DNA of 64,000 bases from Phallusia mammillata (taxonomy: Eukaryota > Chordata > Ascidiacea > Phlebobranchia > Ascidiidae), in NCBI GenBank assembly GCA_003260075.1, contig QLIY01000320.1, forward strand, positions 94,318 through 158,317, read 5' to 3'. How positions within the stretch are numbered: the first letter of the stretch is position 1; each line of letters starts with the position of its first letter. Below are positions 35,486 to 50,700 of the stretch, piece by piece. The translations under genes and the position numbers were made by a program. The notes under the pieces are model-generated. The model was not told the origin of the DNA and did not search any database. It worked only from the letters and a program-made list of their open reading frames with translations.

Positions 35486-38400
35486 ATCAAGGCAATTTTT
35501 AATAATTTTTGGAAAACTTACCAGCCAATTTTTTGTAAAAAAATTTTGATAATTTAATAAATTTTGGCAAACCTTTACATGAAGTTGTGGAATTGACGGT
35601 CTCCAAACAAATGTTACTTGTATTTATTTCATGACACAAACACATTTTTTTAAAACTGATTCTGACAACCTTTCCTGCTTCTGCTCTCATCTTATGTAAT
35701 TCTTCAAAACCAGTTTTACTGAACTTTGTGTTATTTAATAATTCCTATCAATCTAACTGAATTTACTAAATACTAATAAATAGAAGTTTTGCAATAATTC
35801 AAGAGGTTTTGGCTAGTGATGCTCCAAAGTTTTGGTTGGCCGCAACATTTCAGATGAATACTCTGTTTTCCAATGTTTCAGTTTCAGCCTTTTTTATACC
35901 TAAACTATCAGTTTAGACATTACGAAACACCATAAATTAACTAATTGTTAAGCTTCCACCTTGTAAAGTGATTTTGGTTTGTCATAAGCATCACCAACAC
36001 AAGGTTCAGTTGAAAACATCCTTAGAAACGGGGATTTAAGTTTCGACTTGATTCGGCCGAAATTATTGGGCCTAGTTGCCGAATATTCGGTTTCGGCTTG
36101 AACCTTTCTATGTGATTGTGCATCATTAGTTTTGACCATCACACATCTTTCAGCTTCTCACTGAGGAAATTGCAGAAAGTTTTAGATGGAGGTGATGCAG
36201 AGGACTCGGATCTGGAGGAGGGAGAGCTCGATCAAGCGGGAGAACTTATTAACATGATCCGGAAGAACAAAGCTCATAAGGACCGACTTCATGATGAATT
36301 GTGGTAGGTAGGATGTTGAAAATTAAGTGGGACTATAACGCAACTATCAAGCTTATCGTTGAAACAATCAACTAAAGGGTATTTTAATCATAAACATTAC
36401 TGCCAGAGTACTGGTGTATATAGAATACATCGTTCAGACGTTTCGACAATCTCTGTTGTCATCATCAGTGCAGGTTGTCTACTGTGCATTGATGATGACA
36501 ACAGAGATTGTTGAAACGTCTGCATAATGTATTCTATATATACCAATACCTGGCAGTAATGTTTCTGATTAAATTACTCTTTAAGTCCGTGTATAGTGTT
36601 CCAAAGGGTTTTTGTTCTCAAAGTAAAGTTTAGTTTGAACTGGCGATCCCCTACTACGAAGCTGGCATGTGCAGCATACGAGGCGCAGGAAACGGTGCTT
36701 GTGATTCGACTTTCGGCGGATTCTGCACCTGGGCCTGTTTAGCTCAGTTGGTAGAGCGCGAGTCCCGGAAAGACTCCTGTCGTGGGTTCGAATCCCACTG
36801 CAGACTTTGCCATGTGGGAATGCATGGGTGACCGGCTTATTCGGTAGAACGCCTTCAATGGGCCTGGTTGTAATAGTTTGTAGTTTGTAAATCAATTCCT
36901 ACAGCCACAGGTTTCTGGAGATTGGAACTTTGTCCCCAATGTACAAAACCTGAGGCCAAATAGAATCAACTGGTGCACAATATTTGCACAAAATAGATTT
37001 CACCGAAGTCTATTGGGGCATCTTCAGTTCCTGTTAATGAATACAATCCATTTGCAAAAGGGACAAACTTTTTACTTTTTTCCACATTAGGTTTGGGATT
37101 TTGTTGTCAAAACTGAACTGTTTTCATCTTAAACTTACAGAAATTAATATCTTTTAAAACACAGCAACAAGACAATTTTTAATCCTAATGGAACTTACTG
37201 CAATTAAAGTAATCAGCATAACATCATAATTTTAATAAAGTTTTAATCAACAATTACTTTCCAGGTACAATGAACCAGGTCATGCAAATGATGGACTGTT
37301 ATGTCGCTGTAGCGAACACGCAAAATCGAAAGGAATACGTCACAACATTTATCCAGGGGAAGAAAAATTACCTTCCTGTCATCCGTTAAAAAACAACATA
37401 GGTAAGATTTTGAATGCTCTCATTGGTCTTTGTGATGCATACAGTATTAGGAAATAAGTTGATTCAAAACAGTTGGTTTTAATGATATATTTTTAATTTT
37501 GGGTTTAGTTAGTTATGCAAAATCTTACGAGATTGCGCCACAACAGGTTTTGCTTGTACAATAATATACACACTGTCATCAGAATATTTAAGTCATTTTA
37601 ATCCATTTTAAATAAAATATGAATAAGTCAATAACTATATTTTTTTCATTTTTTTTAAAAGATAATGGTTAAATGTTTTTGTTTAATAATACCAAAATGG
37701 TTAAATCATAGCACACCAGGCCCATTAAAGGCGTCATACCGAATCAGCCAGTCACCAAGCATTCCCATATGGCAAGGCGTAGGCTAGAAAAATCTAGCCT
37801 CTGGTGGGATTCGAACCCACGACAGGAGTCTTTCCTGGACTCGCGCTCTACCAACTGAGCTACGCAGGCTCAGTGGTGAATCCATCGAAAGTCGAATCAC
37901 ATAGACGCTTCAGGGCTGATCCCAGTTATGAATATGTGTTCATCTTAACAAGTTACTGATTTTTATTTATTTTTTGTGCAGGCAAGTTGTACCATTATCG
38001 CGTTACTGTTGGCCCAGCTGTGAATTTCATGATCGCGACCCCTACCACCATCGAACACAACGGACAGGATTATTACTTCGAGGGATTCTCGATGTTTTCA
38101 CACGAACCTCTGGATAAGGTTGGTCACTGGGTGTCGCATATAATATTTACTACCCATGCTCCATAAATTACCTACAGTAGCATCAAGAACCTTAGTTCAC
38201 TGTAAATAAAAATACACTTCCTTTATGAAAAGACGTGGGTTGATAGGAATATAAGTTAAACGAGGGCAAATGCTTTTATCAATGCTTTTATTTTATCACC
38301 GTGTTACTTTTTAAATAATGATACAAACTTCGTACCGCCAACCTTTTCCACGCGCCTAGAATTGAGACTTACAACTTCCCATTAAGTTAGTATCTTGCTA

Positions 38401-41400
38401 AAAAGACTCGCACAATATTAATTTTGCTCGGTAAAAAACACAAATAAACGCTAGAAAAATTGCTGATCCTGTAAGGTCTTAAACTGTGGTGAAAACCTTA
38501 AAGTTTTCCATTATATTTCAGAAACGCAATTTTATCATCTGCCTCTTGTCAAGGTTTAAAAAATAAATCTCGTGATCACACTGTTTTTATGATGTAACAG
38601 ATTCCTCTTTGTGACATCATCCGCTTCCACATCCGTTACACGATTTATTTGATCGAAGAAACTCCGCCGGAAAATTTCTGCATGAGAGGACTCGACCTTT
38701 TTCATGATTATCTTTTTAGGTAAGATTTCTATTTTACTACAAACAGTTACGTCACCCACCCGCCCACGACTTTTGGAAAATCTACTAACACCATACTTCA
38801 CAGGACACCCACATTTAGCGATAGGTGGCGCAAAGAGCACTTTTCACATTTAAAACGTTATATCTCTAAAAATGCTCACGGCCAGAGCTGTAAAGGTTGG
38901 GGTAAGGTATTAGCATTTAAAATTTAATAAAACTAGCAAAAAAACTTAAAAACTAGCTTCCCAACCCAACCCCTCTTTAGCCGCTAAATAAATAATTCAG
39001 CTCTTTACGCCACCTTGTGAAAGTGGGTCTTCCGTGAGGTGTGGTGTTAATAGCTCTACCACATGTGTGCGGGTGACAGGTTGTTCATTTCTCACTTTAA
39101 CCGAATTTCCTACTATGTTTTTCACAGCTATTAAATTGTTTCACATTTTGGCTTCCCCCTTTTGATTATGATCTCTTTGTTTCGCAGAGAAATCCTCGAG
39201 TTATATGACTGGGAGTCACGTGACCCGCGCTTTGAGATATCCACGGAATCCGAGAATTCCCGCAAATTCCGCTTTTTCCCTCGTTTCGTGCGATCGCTTC
39301 CTGACAATGGAAAGGAAATTCTGTCGCTGTCGAAAGTTCTGGAATATTTGCAGGAAAACGATCAACCTCTGGTTGATGATGACGAACTCGATCAGCTGAT
39401 GCGCTGTTCCCATGACGACTGGCTCAAATACGCCGAAAAGGTGAAACAACGTAAAAACTAAGAACACTGATAAGACATTATAGGTCGAAACTGTGTGCAC
39501 TGCCTGCAGCTTATCATGTATTGGGTATACATGCGCGCTTGAGACTATATTTAACATTCACTTAACAAATAAGACTATAACGTAAAAGCACCAAGCCAAT
39601 AGATTATAAGCTACATACAGTGCACACTGTTTTGCACAGTAAGGCCTCATCATGGCCATTGTGAACCAGTTTCCTCTGTGGTTTAAGTCCAGTTGTGGCA
39701 TCAAACAAAATAGGTGAGGCATGGGTTTTTACCCTGTTACTCCCAACAAACTGGAGTTCCGTTGGATGGCTACACTAGCCCAAATCTCTTCTCACAAGCT
39801 GCACTGATGAGACCTTATATAGGTTGAAACAATGTGCACTGTCTGTAGCTTAAGACTAACGCGTGCTATGTAAAAACTTATTTGTTTTATATTTACCCGC
39901 TGTTTTATTAAATCCTTTACTATTTTTTTTACATTTTTTCCAGGTTCGCGGGATGATTGTGACGTATCCTGGAAAGAAGCCAAGTTCACTTCGTGTCGAT
40001 CAACTTGACCGCTACGATCGTGTACCGGTGGAGTCAAAGTCGGATCAGAACCACCCAGTGGATGAGCGCTACCCGATGATCGTGCACTTCGGGATCAGAC
40101 CTGCCAATCTAAGTTACGCCGGAGACCCGCAGTATGTCGTCTGTTGTGTCTTGTTGGTTTGTGTTTTCAAACCGAGTTTGTCGCAAAATACCAGGGATTT
40201 GTTACCGAAATGACAGTAAAGGTAACATATTGAACAAGGGTTGTAAACGGGCCTGAAATTGGAGCCCGAACCCGAAAGTACAAGTTTGAAACCCGGCCGA
40301 ACCCGAATCGTTTTTGAGAAGCCCGTTTAGGCCCGAAAGTTTGATTGACAGGCCTATACATAAAAGCCCTGGAAAAGACCAAGACAAGAAACACAATAGT
40401 CAATTGGTCTTGAACAAGGCGTGTTATGGCTGTTTGACGTTAGGTCAGATCCAGCAACTGGCTACTTAGCTAGTTGAATTTATTGAAAAAATACTGACAC
40501 AGAGTGTAAAGTCAGGCCTGATCCCTTTTTTTCGAAGAAACCTATGCCCGAACGCGGCCCGACTTAGCGTACAACTCTGTTTTGAACACCAGTGTACTTG
40601 TTGTGTCAAATCGTAATTAGTTCGCGTGTCAACATTTTACTATGTCAAAGTTGTTTGCACTACTGAATTCCATAGTGATAAAAAAGCGGGCGAGTTTGTG
40701 TGTAGGTTGGGTTTTTAGCACTATTGCATCATAATCAACGCAACAAATCAATCATTTTAATAATTTAAATGACTTAAAAAGTAATAGAATACAAACTCCT
40801 AAACCACGCGAGTATGTTCCAATGAGACTGAAACAAGATGTTTTTTAAATTTCATATTTCCAAAAAAAGTCTTGGACATATTTTGCATCTAGAAATTGTA
40901 ATTATTTGAAAAACAAATTCGCCTCATTTTAATCGTGAATGTCAACGAAAATTTATTTTTGATGTTTTCTCGATTTAACTCTCAAATTACAACTACTCAC
41001 GTGACTTGCCATAAACAAACACCTTATGTGTCTACATTGTGAAGCGTATTACAGACAATATTGTTTGACCGAAGAAATTGTGGCCAAACATTATCATTAT
41101 TTGTTTTAAGATATCAGCGAATCTGGCGAGCCTATCTGAAACTGCGCCACCTAATGGCCAACTCGCCCACCCCCCCCCCTATTGTTTGACCGAAGAAATT
41201 GTGGCCAAACATTATCATTATTTGTTTCAAGATATCAGCGAATCTGGCGAGCCTACCTGAAACTGCGCCACCTAATGGCCAACTCGCCCAATGTGAAACC
41301 TGCTGATAAGAAGAAACTTCGAGAAAGACAAGACGCTCTGCAGAAGATCAGGAGGTAAAACGTGGTTGAGCGGATTTGTTCATGAAACCGCTTCGGCCTG

Positions 41401-44400
41401 AGACTTCATCCGTTGATAGAATGATTGCAACATAATGGTGGTCGGTTTTATCTGGATACTTAAAAATGGCAGTAAAAGTTGAAACAGTTTAGGAAAAGCC
41501 ACCTTTCTAGTTTTTGTATAAAAGTAGGTGAACAGCCAAAAAACTAAAAACCTTTAAACAAATTTCTAAAAACTTTAGAACAAATTAAACCATTTTTAAG
41601 TAAATAAGAAGGAACACCGTTTGAGCTACAGCTTCCAACATGGGACAAACACCCCGCTTTTTTAGGGCGAATTCAGCTTTTTCCCTAAACTTTAACTGCT
41701 ATTTATTTTGCATTTCCTTTCCATTGATGAAATCTTCTGTGGTAGCTTGGTTTAAAAACGGCATTTAAACATTTATATATCTGCAGTCAATGCTTCACAC
41801 AATACGTTTTGAGACTTTTTTCTTTTGTTTTTCCATTTGCAGATTTCGATGTTCCAACAAACAAGTTTTTAACATCCTTATTTTACATTTTACTAATTTT
41901 GCAAGAAAATTTTGCTTATTTTTATTTACTTACTGAACTAGTCCAGTTTACCGATGTCAAACCGCCACTAATTTACACAGTGAATGTTATTAGCGTTTAT
42001 ATGTGATTATTTGTAGGGCGAAAGACATGCAGAGGGAAGTTACTGTGGAATTAAGCAGCAAAGGGTTTCGTAGAACTGGAATTTATTCAGATGTTTGTCA
42101 GCATGCTCTCTTACTTCCTGTGCTCACACATCATTTGAGGTGAACTGGATGCGTTTTATAAATCTCAGTTTTGATTTTACATTTATTTATTTATCGTGTT
42201 GTCTTACCTTGTTCAGAAACTTATGGACTAATGGTTGTTAATTGAAACAAAAAAATCCTGTTTTCTTTACGTTTCGATTTTTTGGGGACATAATTTGTAA
42301 GAAACGAAACTTGATGACAACATTAAGTAACCTATCAAACCAGTTTCAAGTTTTCCATGCGGCAGACGTATATGAAAAAAATTTGGTCTGGGCTGGGATT
42401 CGAACTCACGACGAACGCAAAGTTTTCATAAAGTAATACAGACAACGATTGCAGACAAATTATAGTCATAAATATTTTTGCTTTTATATATTCCCAGTTA
42501 ATATTACCGTCTTTCTGTATAACATCCAATAGATAATGGGCAGGGCTGTGAATTTTCAGTTTATTTTATTTATTAAAATCACGTTGTTTGTTTTTTTCCT
42601 AATTTTCAGATATCATCTTTGCTTGAAAAGCCTCGAAAAAAGCATCGGGTACCATTTCAAGGAGAGAAAATGGCTCAGTGTAAGATAATAAAGCTTTGTT
42701 TCATCATAGAAACTCACTGTTACGTCACACGTTTGTGACATCACGTGTTTTGTTAACGCGTCATTATTGTTTTGTTGCGTTGACTTCTTCAATTTGCGTT
42801 TTACCCCCCCCCCCAATTTTCAGATATCATCTTTGCTTGAAAAGCCTCGAAAAAAGCATCGGCTATCACTTCAAGGAGAGGAAATGGCTCAGTGTAAGAT
42901 AATAAAACTCTGTTTCATCATAAACATTAACTGTTACGTCACACGTTTGTGACATCACGTGTTTTGTTAACGCGTCACTATTGTTTTGTTGCGTTGACTT
43001 CTTCAATTTGCGTTTTACTTTTTCGCTTTAAGTTATAACGTTTAAGTGCCGTTTATAATTGCACCCTATGTGTAGTTCCCAACCTCGTTCGACGTTTTTG
43101 CTTCCTTAACAATTTAAAACACTTTCATTTCTCCCTATATATCAAAATATTGGATGCTAAACCATACAAAGATCATGTAGAATTGGGAGACATCACAGGT
43201 CATATTTCCAGCATAAGTATTTGTCTACAAACCACATGAAAGAATTAAAGTAAAATCCTCCCCTTCAGTTTTGAAATTCCCTCTCAGTTGAACCACTTGT
43301 ATAAGGAATATATGCTGTTGCGAATTCGTTCTCCCCCCCCCCCCAATTAAAGTAAAATCCTCCCCTTCAGTTTTGAAATTCCCTCTCAGTTGTGAACCAC
43401 TTGTATAGGGAATATATGCTGTTGCGAATTCGTTCTCCACAACAACAAGCGTAACTTATATTTTTCCTCTCCAGCATGCGATGAACCATCCAAGCTGTCA
43501 CATGAACTTCGGTTTAAATCCGGACCATGTGAGGAACGCACTTTCTAATTGTGGTTTGCGGTTGCCTAGATACGGGGACAGCTCAATACATTACAAGTAA
43601 GACTGCTCTTTACGTTTGAATTAATGGCAATACGAGTGAATCGAAATTTAATGTCTGTTGGCAGAAATCGACTTATAATGACGATGTAGCTTCAGCGGGT
43701 TTACCCCTCATCCGATAATGGTGCCCTCGCCCCCCTTTTGTGCACAATATCCCCACCTATTGGTTGTTAAGTTTTCTTTGTCTCGATTTGTGTTGATTTA
43801 TTTCGCTTGGTGAAAGACAACATAGCGACACAATTGCACTAAAACAATCACCAAGCCGGAAATAGCTGCGCAACATTAAGACGTTTTTTAAGGCGCAAGA
43901 AAGTGGAGGGCACAATTGGTGGGTTTTCTTCTGACAAAAAATAGACACCCGTTTTGAAAACTTCGTCAAAACAAAATCAAGAATTAAGGAAGTTTCTTGT
44001 TTCGATAATTGTGCTTCCCTTTTATGTACAATATCCCCACCTAGCGTTTATTAAGAGTCGTTTTCTACTGAAAAAAGTACGCTCACGTTTTTTGCAAACT
44101 TCGTCAAAACAAAGTTAAAAAACGGGGAAGTTTCTTGTTAATGATCTTGCGCGACATTATGAAAACAACACAATTAAATCAGTTTTTTATCTCTCAAATA
44201 ATGTTACAAATTTTGTTTCTGATTGATCCGTAGTTGGAGACGTCTGCTTTATTGTAATATCTTCGGAACGAATTATAGCAACAATAAATTGTCAGATCTT
44301 GCGTGAAAACCACCTCTTTTAATAAATGCCAAGACTTGTGTTTCCTTATCTCCACTCCAAAACTAATTTATAAATTAGTTGGTGACCTCTGCTTTAATGT

Positions 44401-44681
44401 AATATCTTCGATACGATGTAAGGCAACAATAACTTGTCGACCTAACTCAGATACACCCGTAAACGAGGAATTACTACACTGATCCGGATTATGGCACGGC
44501 TGGGGCAGCACCGACCGGTACTTTCCCCGATCGAACACAATGAGAGGCTGGAATTTCTCGGTGACGCGGTTGTCGGATATTTTACGAGCGTTCATCTCTT
44601 TCTTATGTTTCCCGATCTCTCAGAGGGAGCGCTCACAACGTTTCGGACGGTTCTAGTCAATAACCAGCATCTGGCCACACT

Positions 44682-44736
<55 letters not shown>

Positions 44737-47700
44737 TGAGTTGGATCGGTTCAGAAGGCGTGGGTTCGAATCCCGCCATGAAAGTGCAGGTGTATTAGGA
44801 AAAAATATATATATATACCTTACATGTAAACATATATACTGTTGGACTTATGTAATAAAGGTAACTTTTCCACTATCCTTAAAACACACAAACCGATGTG
44901 AAAGTGTGGTACAAAATTACAGTTGTCAGATGAGCTCTATAAGGTTAATATAATGCCTTGCATCAATGGCTTGTATATCCTTTAAACACAATTGTCCCAA
45001 CTCTATTCTTACTCATGGCGTAAATTTGACATGCTTTGGTGGTAAGTAAAAAAGCCAAACGTAGCCTGGTACGTTGATTTAGTGTGTTAGAATTGTGTAA
45101 TATTTTACAAACTTGTCTATTTCAGCGTCTCCGTCTCGACGAATACATGCTGTACGCTCATGGTCCGGATTTGTGCCGCAAAGCAGATCTACGTCATGCG
45201 ATGGCAAACTGCTTCGAGGCTTTGATGGGTAAGAAAAGGGGTTATTTGGGGTATTGGGGTCAATATTTGGGGTTAAACCCTCTGTTAGGCAACTGGGACC
45301 TCTGGTCAAAAATTGAGTGCATGACAGTTTCATGACGTTTCGGCCCAGGGTGCACGACCGTAAAATTTTGCACTAACTTTCATATATTCAAATCTGTGGA
45401 CACTTACGTAATATTTTCCTCCGTTCTACATTTACAAAATCCTTAACATTTTGTCGTTTGCAGACCTCCTGGAAAAACGTAACAACCCCCCTTTTTGGGG
45501 TCTGCGAACCCCATGCTAAATCACTGGGCTATTACGACATATAACTATGTATTTCTGTAAAAATCTTTACTAGCCAACAAAAGGCGATTTAATATGTTGT
45601 ACAAACGTAAAAACGAATATTTCCCCTTAGCTTTCCCTTAAAATCATTTTTGCGGTGCCCTTTTTGGGGTAATTTACAGAATTTATTCCATTCCTTCCAG
45701 GTGCAATTTACATGGAGGGCGGATTAGAAACGGCCAAAAAACTTTTCGGTGAATTTCTTTGGGAAACCCCCAAACTGAGATCGGTGTGGAGGGACTTACC
45801 CCTTCACCCACTGCAGGTGACGTCATAGATGCATTGTGACGTGGAAATTGCATTGTCTGCCTAAATCCACGCAAAACAAGCCCAATTTTTGCTCTGAATT
45901 AAACTAATTTTGGATTTTTTGTGTGTAAAGTCATGTGAATACCATAAAAACCAGGGTACGTCGGTAACAAAGGGTGCAAAAGCACAAACCGCCTAAAAAC
46001 TAACAACAAAAAATGTTTTGTCAAATTATCCCGCACCTTGTTGTCCAAAACCAGCCCAATTGGACTAGAAAACCGCCACCGTTTAAAACACTGTTGCTTG
46101 GCAACGGGACAAGTAATATTTCTATGTATCAGGAGGAGAAGCCGGGAACGGATCGTCCCTGCATCAAGGATGTCCCGATCCTGCAGAAGTTGACCAAGTT
46201 TGAGGATGCGATCGGAGTCGAGTTCAACCACATAAGGATTCTCGCCAAGGCTTTTACTTGGAGAAATGTTTACGAGAATATTCTCACACGGTAAGTTGTT
46301 ATACTCGTAGGTTCTATTTGAATAAGATACTGACGATGCTGTAAAAGCGAAACATATCTTTGAAACTTAAAGATGAACGACTAAGTGTTTTTTCTGAACC
46401 TACATCCGGTAAATTGTTTGATGGAATAAAATAGGGAAACTTATTTTTGCGTATTTTTCCGGCCAACGGAGACTTGTACCCAAAAAGTTTTGGACATAAA
46501 GAGATCGGTTCAAACTTATTCAAATATGTACAAGGGGCAGATGGTTATCTATAGTTGGTCCCTGTAGATTTTGTTCACGTTAAGGTGAAGAGGGGGACAT
46601 ATTAACTCGAAAACTGAAGGGTTCATACGATACCTTTCTACCACAATGTTTCATTTCTAGTTGAAATGTGCGTTCGGTGGTAAAAATAAACGGTTTATTG
46701 ATTGCAGGGGGAACTTAAATTTTTTCAAAGAATTAATGGAATAAGCCGTATCTGACCCTTTAACAGGCAACATTCTCATCAACGATCGCTGTTTTGTCAA
46801 ATGTAATGCTGAATATGGAAACAGGTTCCAAATAGCAAAATCAGTTCATATAAGATTCTATTTGAATAAGGTAAAAACGTTTTCTAACGACTGACTGTTT
46901 CGATATTTAGCATTTATTTTATCTGTGTTTATGTCCCACACAGACTTGTCCCCAATGTTTTGTACAAGAAATAGTGGTTTTAACTTCTCTCCAGAATTTT
47001 GACCTGGGTTGACCCCGCAGTTTAGCCCCCTAAAAAACGAAATGAACACCATTCTTTGTGGCTCGAGTGTCAGAAGTTATACATTGCAATTATGTTGAGT
47101 GATCGGTTGGTTAACTTTCAACCAGATGGAAAAAAGATGGCGGTTGTGGTTTAAGTTTCTCTATTCTGGAAAAAAAGTATCGGTTTTATTGAAAAAGATT
47201 CTTTTTTCGTGTTTAAGCAGGAAAAAAACCATTTTTGAAAACTGAACCAGAATCCCAATAATATACAACTACAGTGTCCGCGAACTAAGACCAAAACCAT
47301 TTGATGTAAACTTCTTTCAGGATGAAACCTCTACATTTAACAAAATTTTGTCCCGACCTATTTAGTGATGCAGTAGTGAATAATTATGGGTCCCCTTCCC
47401 TGAAGGGGACACATATTGATTTTACTCAAAATGTTTTTGTTTTTTTTCTTGTTTTTTTCTTTTTTTTTCTTTCATTTTGCTTCTCCCCAAAGTTTGTCCG
47501 ACTCGTTTTTCCTTCAAATGTTTGATGGATTTGACTGAAGTTTACACAGATGGTAGATGTAGGTATGTACATGTGCATCCCACTTTGTTTTTGTTGATAA
47601 CCCCAGTATTCACCCCGCTAGCCCCCTAAAAGGGGGGAGTTTGTAAACAATGTCAGAATTGGCTAAAATTTGGATAGCTTGTAAAGTATGCCAATTATCG

Positions 47701-50700
47701 TTATTGCGCCATTGCATTTCGGGGGTTGTTAACAGCCCTTTGACGTCAGAAACATTAATGGTTGTTGCTCAAAACACCTCTAGTGGTTGAAATTTTAAAC
47801 GTTGGCAGATTGGACTGAAATTTTGCAGTACTATTGATTGAGTCATTGTGGTTTCCTACTTTTAAGTTTGTGTGTGTTGAACCTCAATTAGTTATCCTAC
47901 TTACTTATTGTTATCTATTGAAATGCATTATCTACAACTTTGCATGTGTGGGGACCCATGAGTTTTTGCTTGCAGAAACAACCAAGGTTATAAAAGACGA
48001 TGGCTAATATGGGACCCAATATAAATAAGTGTAGGAAATGTATTCATGTTTCAAAATATGCTATAAGTGTATGTGCAAGGGCAATATGTGCTAAGCCACC
48101 CTTCTAGTTTTGTTTCAATTGTGTTTACTCCCTCTAGTGGCCACAACCAGCGATTGGAATTTCTGGGCGATTCGATTTGCAACTTGGTCGCTTCGACCTA
48201 CTTATTCCGCCGCTATCCGACTCACCACGAAGGTAAACAATACGTCGCGTTTCTATCTGATTGTTTCCTTATGCGATCGCTTTGTGGCGTAGGTCATCTC
48301 ACGTTGCTACGGGCAACGATCGTGAACGGACGCACTCAGTCGCTAGTAGCAACCGAGCTGGGAATGCCGGAATACGTCATCTGCAATCTGGACGGCGAAA
48401 ACTCAGGTGATACCCCCGTTACCCATGCTCGGAATCGATATAAAATCTCAGTTTATTCTCGCAGGCGGGAAAGCACCAGAGTGGCGGGAAAAAAACCTGG
48501 CTGATCTCCTGGAAGCATTTGTTGCCGGGCTTTTCGTCGACAAGGGCTTGAAATATGTGGAAGGGTTCATGCAAGTTTGTTTCTTCCCACGTTTGAAGGT
48601 GAATGTGAGAGCTAAGATAAAAATATTTCCTTTTTTGGATTGATAAGCTTTCATTAACAATCATAAAAAGGTTTTATTGTCCTTGCGTTTAAATCAGTTA
48701 ATTTTTTTTCTTGAAATGACCCAATACTTTAGAAGTCTCAACTATAATTGTAACAGAACTTATAACGAGTTTCATGAAACGGTGTTTGCCCTTGGGACTC
48801 AAACACTCAACATTCATTTCAATATGACTGTTGTAAATGTTCAAAGCAGTGATTAATGTTGAATAATTCCCTCCCAACTGATCCTGTAAATATTTTTCGA
48901 AATTCTTTAACATAACTAAAATCATCGGAATAGGCCACGCGAAACTCATGTATTTCAACTAAACATGTATTCCATCCTGAATTTTAATAAACGTAAGACT
49001 CATGCCATTATAAAATTTTATAGCCCCTTATTTTGTCGGGGATTCCCCACATCTCACCCACGTTATTTTTTTCCCCAGGAGTTTATCCTGACCCAGGAAT
49101 GGAACGACCCTAAGTCATGTTTGCAGCAATGCTGTCTCACTCTACGCCAGGAAGGGAAAGAACCTCAGTTACCCACTTATGATATTTCACACCAGACAGG
49201 TAAAGAAAAATTAACCTGGATTCTTCTCTTTTAAAATTGAAGTCTTAAAGCACCAATGCTACATGGTATATCGCAAAGTGGCCCAGCCAACTCCCAGCAA
49301 AGGGTTGTCAGTTAATGTGTTGAAACTCACAACAGAAATGACCAACAAGAAACGGTTCACTTGGAAACCAAATCTTTCTTGCTTGAATAAAAGTGAATTC
49401 GCTCAGGAAATTTATAGTGATACCATGTGTTGGCTATATACCGTCGATACCGATACCGAGTACATCACTAGAAATTTCTGATTTAAACGAAGCCCCTATA
49501 TTAAGAAAACATTTTTTATCCTCAACTGATCAAAAAACGATGAATGTTTTTAAAACTTTTTGTTCTGAATACCGATTGTCGAACAAAGTTGTCTAAATAA
49601 TTCAGTGTTGAGGGTTCACCCGGTTTGATTTTTTTGTGTCGTTAGAACGGATTGTTGATAACAGCAAAAAACGATTAGGTCATCATTTATAACCCTATGA
49701 AATTAGCACAAAAAAATCGGTGCAAAACACCTATCCAAAGCTGTAAGTTTTACGTATATTTATCGTTAAACTTAAAATCTAAATATTTTTTCCAAATTAT
49801 AATAAATCATTTTTTAATGAACTTGAGTTTTTATATGGTTTCTGTGGTATCAAATTGAAACTGACGTAATTTCAGGTCCTTCTCATGCGAGGAAATACGT
49901 TGTGTCGGTTTATTTCAAGGGAGAAGCGATTGGAACTGGAACAGGGGAAAGGTCAGTTGAAACATCGTCTAATTACTTTTACCTGCACTAACTAATACAC
50001 GTGTTTTGTTCTCATCTTACTGTGTGATATCACCCAGTTCTTATCTTTGAAACAGCGCAAAAATAATTAGAATTTAACTTTTATTTACGTCAGTTTTTTA
50101 ACCAGTACAAAGGCAGTGTTGTAATGATCAAAACCGGGCCGGGGTTTAAACCAGAGTTGCAAGTCGGGTCGGGTTTTTCGGGCTTCGGTTTCTTAAAAAA
50201 AACAGGGGGGGGGGTGATTCGGGCTTGACTTTACGCTCTGTGTCAGTGTTTGTTAAAATTAATTTAACTAGCTAAGTAGCCAGTTGCTGGACCTGATGTA
50301 ATGTCAAACAGCCCCAAAACGCCTTGTTCAAGATCAATTGTCTATTGTGTTTGTTGTCTTGGTCTTTCCTGAGGCTTTAATATATAGGTCTGTCAATCAA
50401 ACTTTCGGGCCAAAACGGGCTTCTCAAAAACGATTCGGGTTGGGGGGGGGGGACCGGGCTTCAGGCTCCAATTTTAGTCCTGTTTGCAACTCTGGTTTGA
50501 ACCACTAACCTCCTGAGTTCGAACAAAACAAAATTCTTCTTTACCCGTTATATTTGTTTAACAGCATTCAGAAAGCTGAGAGAAACGCTGCCCGCACAGC
50601 TTTACAAGAATGTAAGTGTTACGTCACATAGGGGTTTGTGTGCGAATAACATGTATTATTACGTCATACTGTGTTTGCAGACAACTTCCCTCAGCTTGAG

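Noticed and set aside
36733..36805. Functional tRNA-Ser gene
   Set aside because: Weak acceptor stem, C at position 33, no long variable arm, and a SINE tail.
42610..42893. Mutually exclusive DROSHA exon 17 pair
   Set aside because: Both copies code the same protein and lie in a gap-bounded duplicate, so there is no alternative product.
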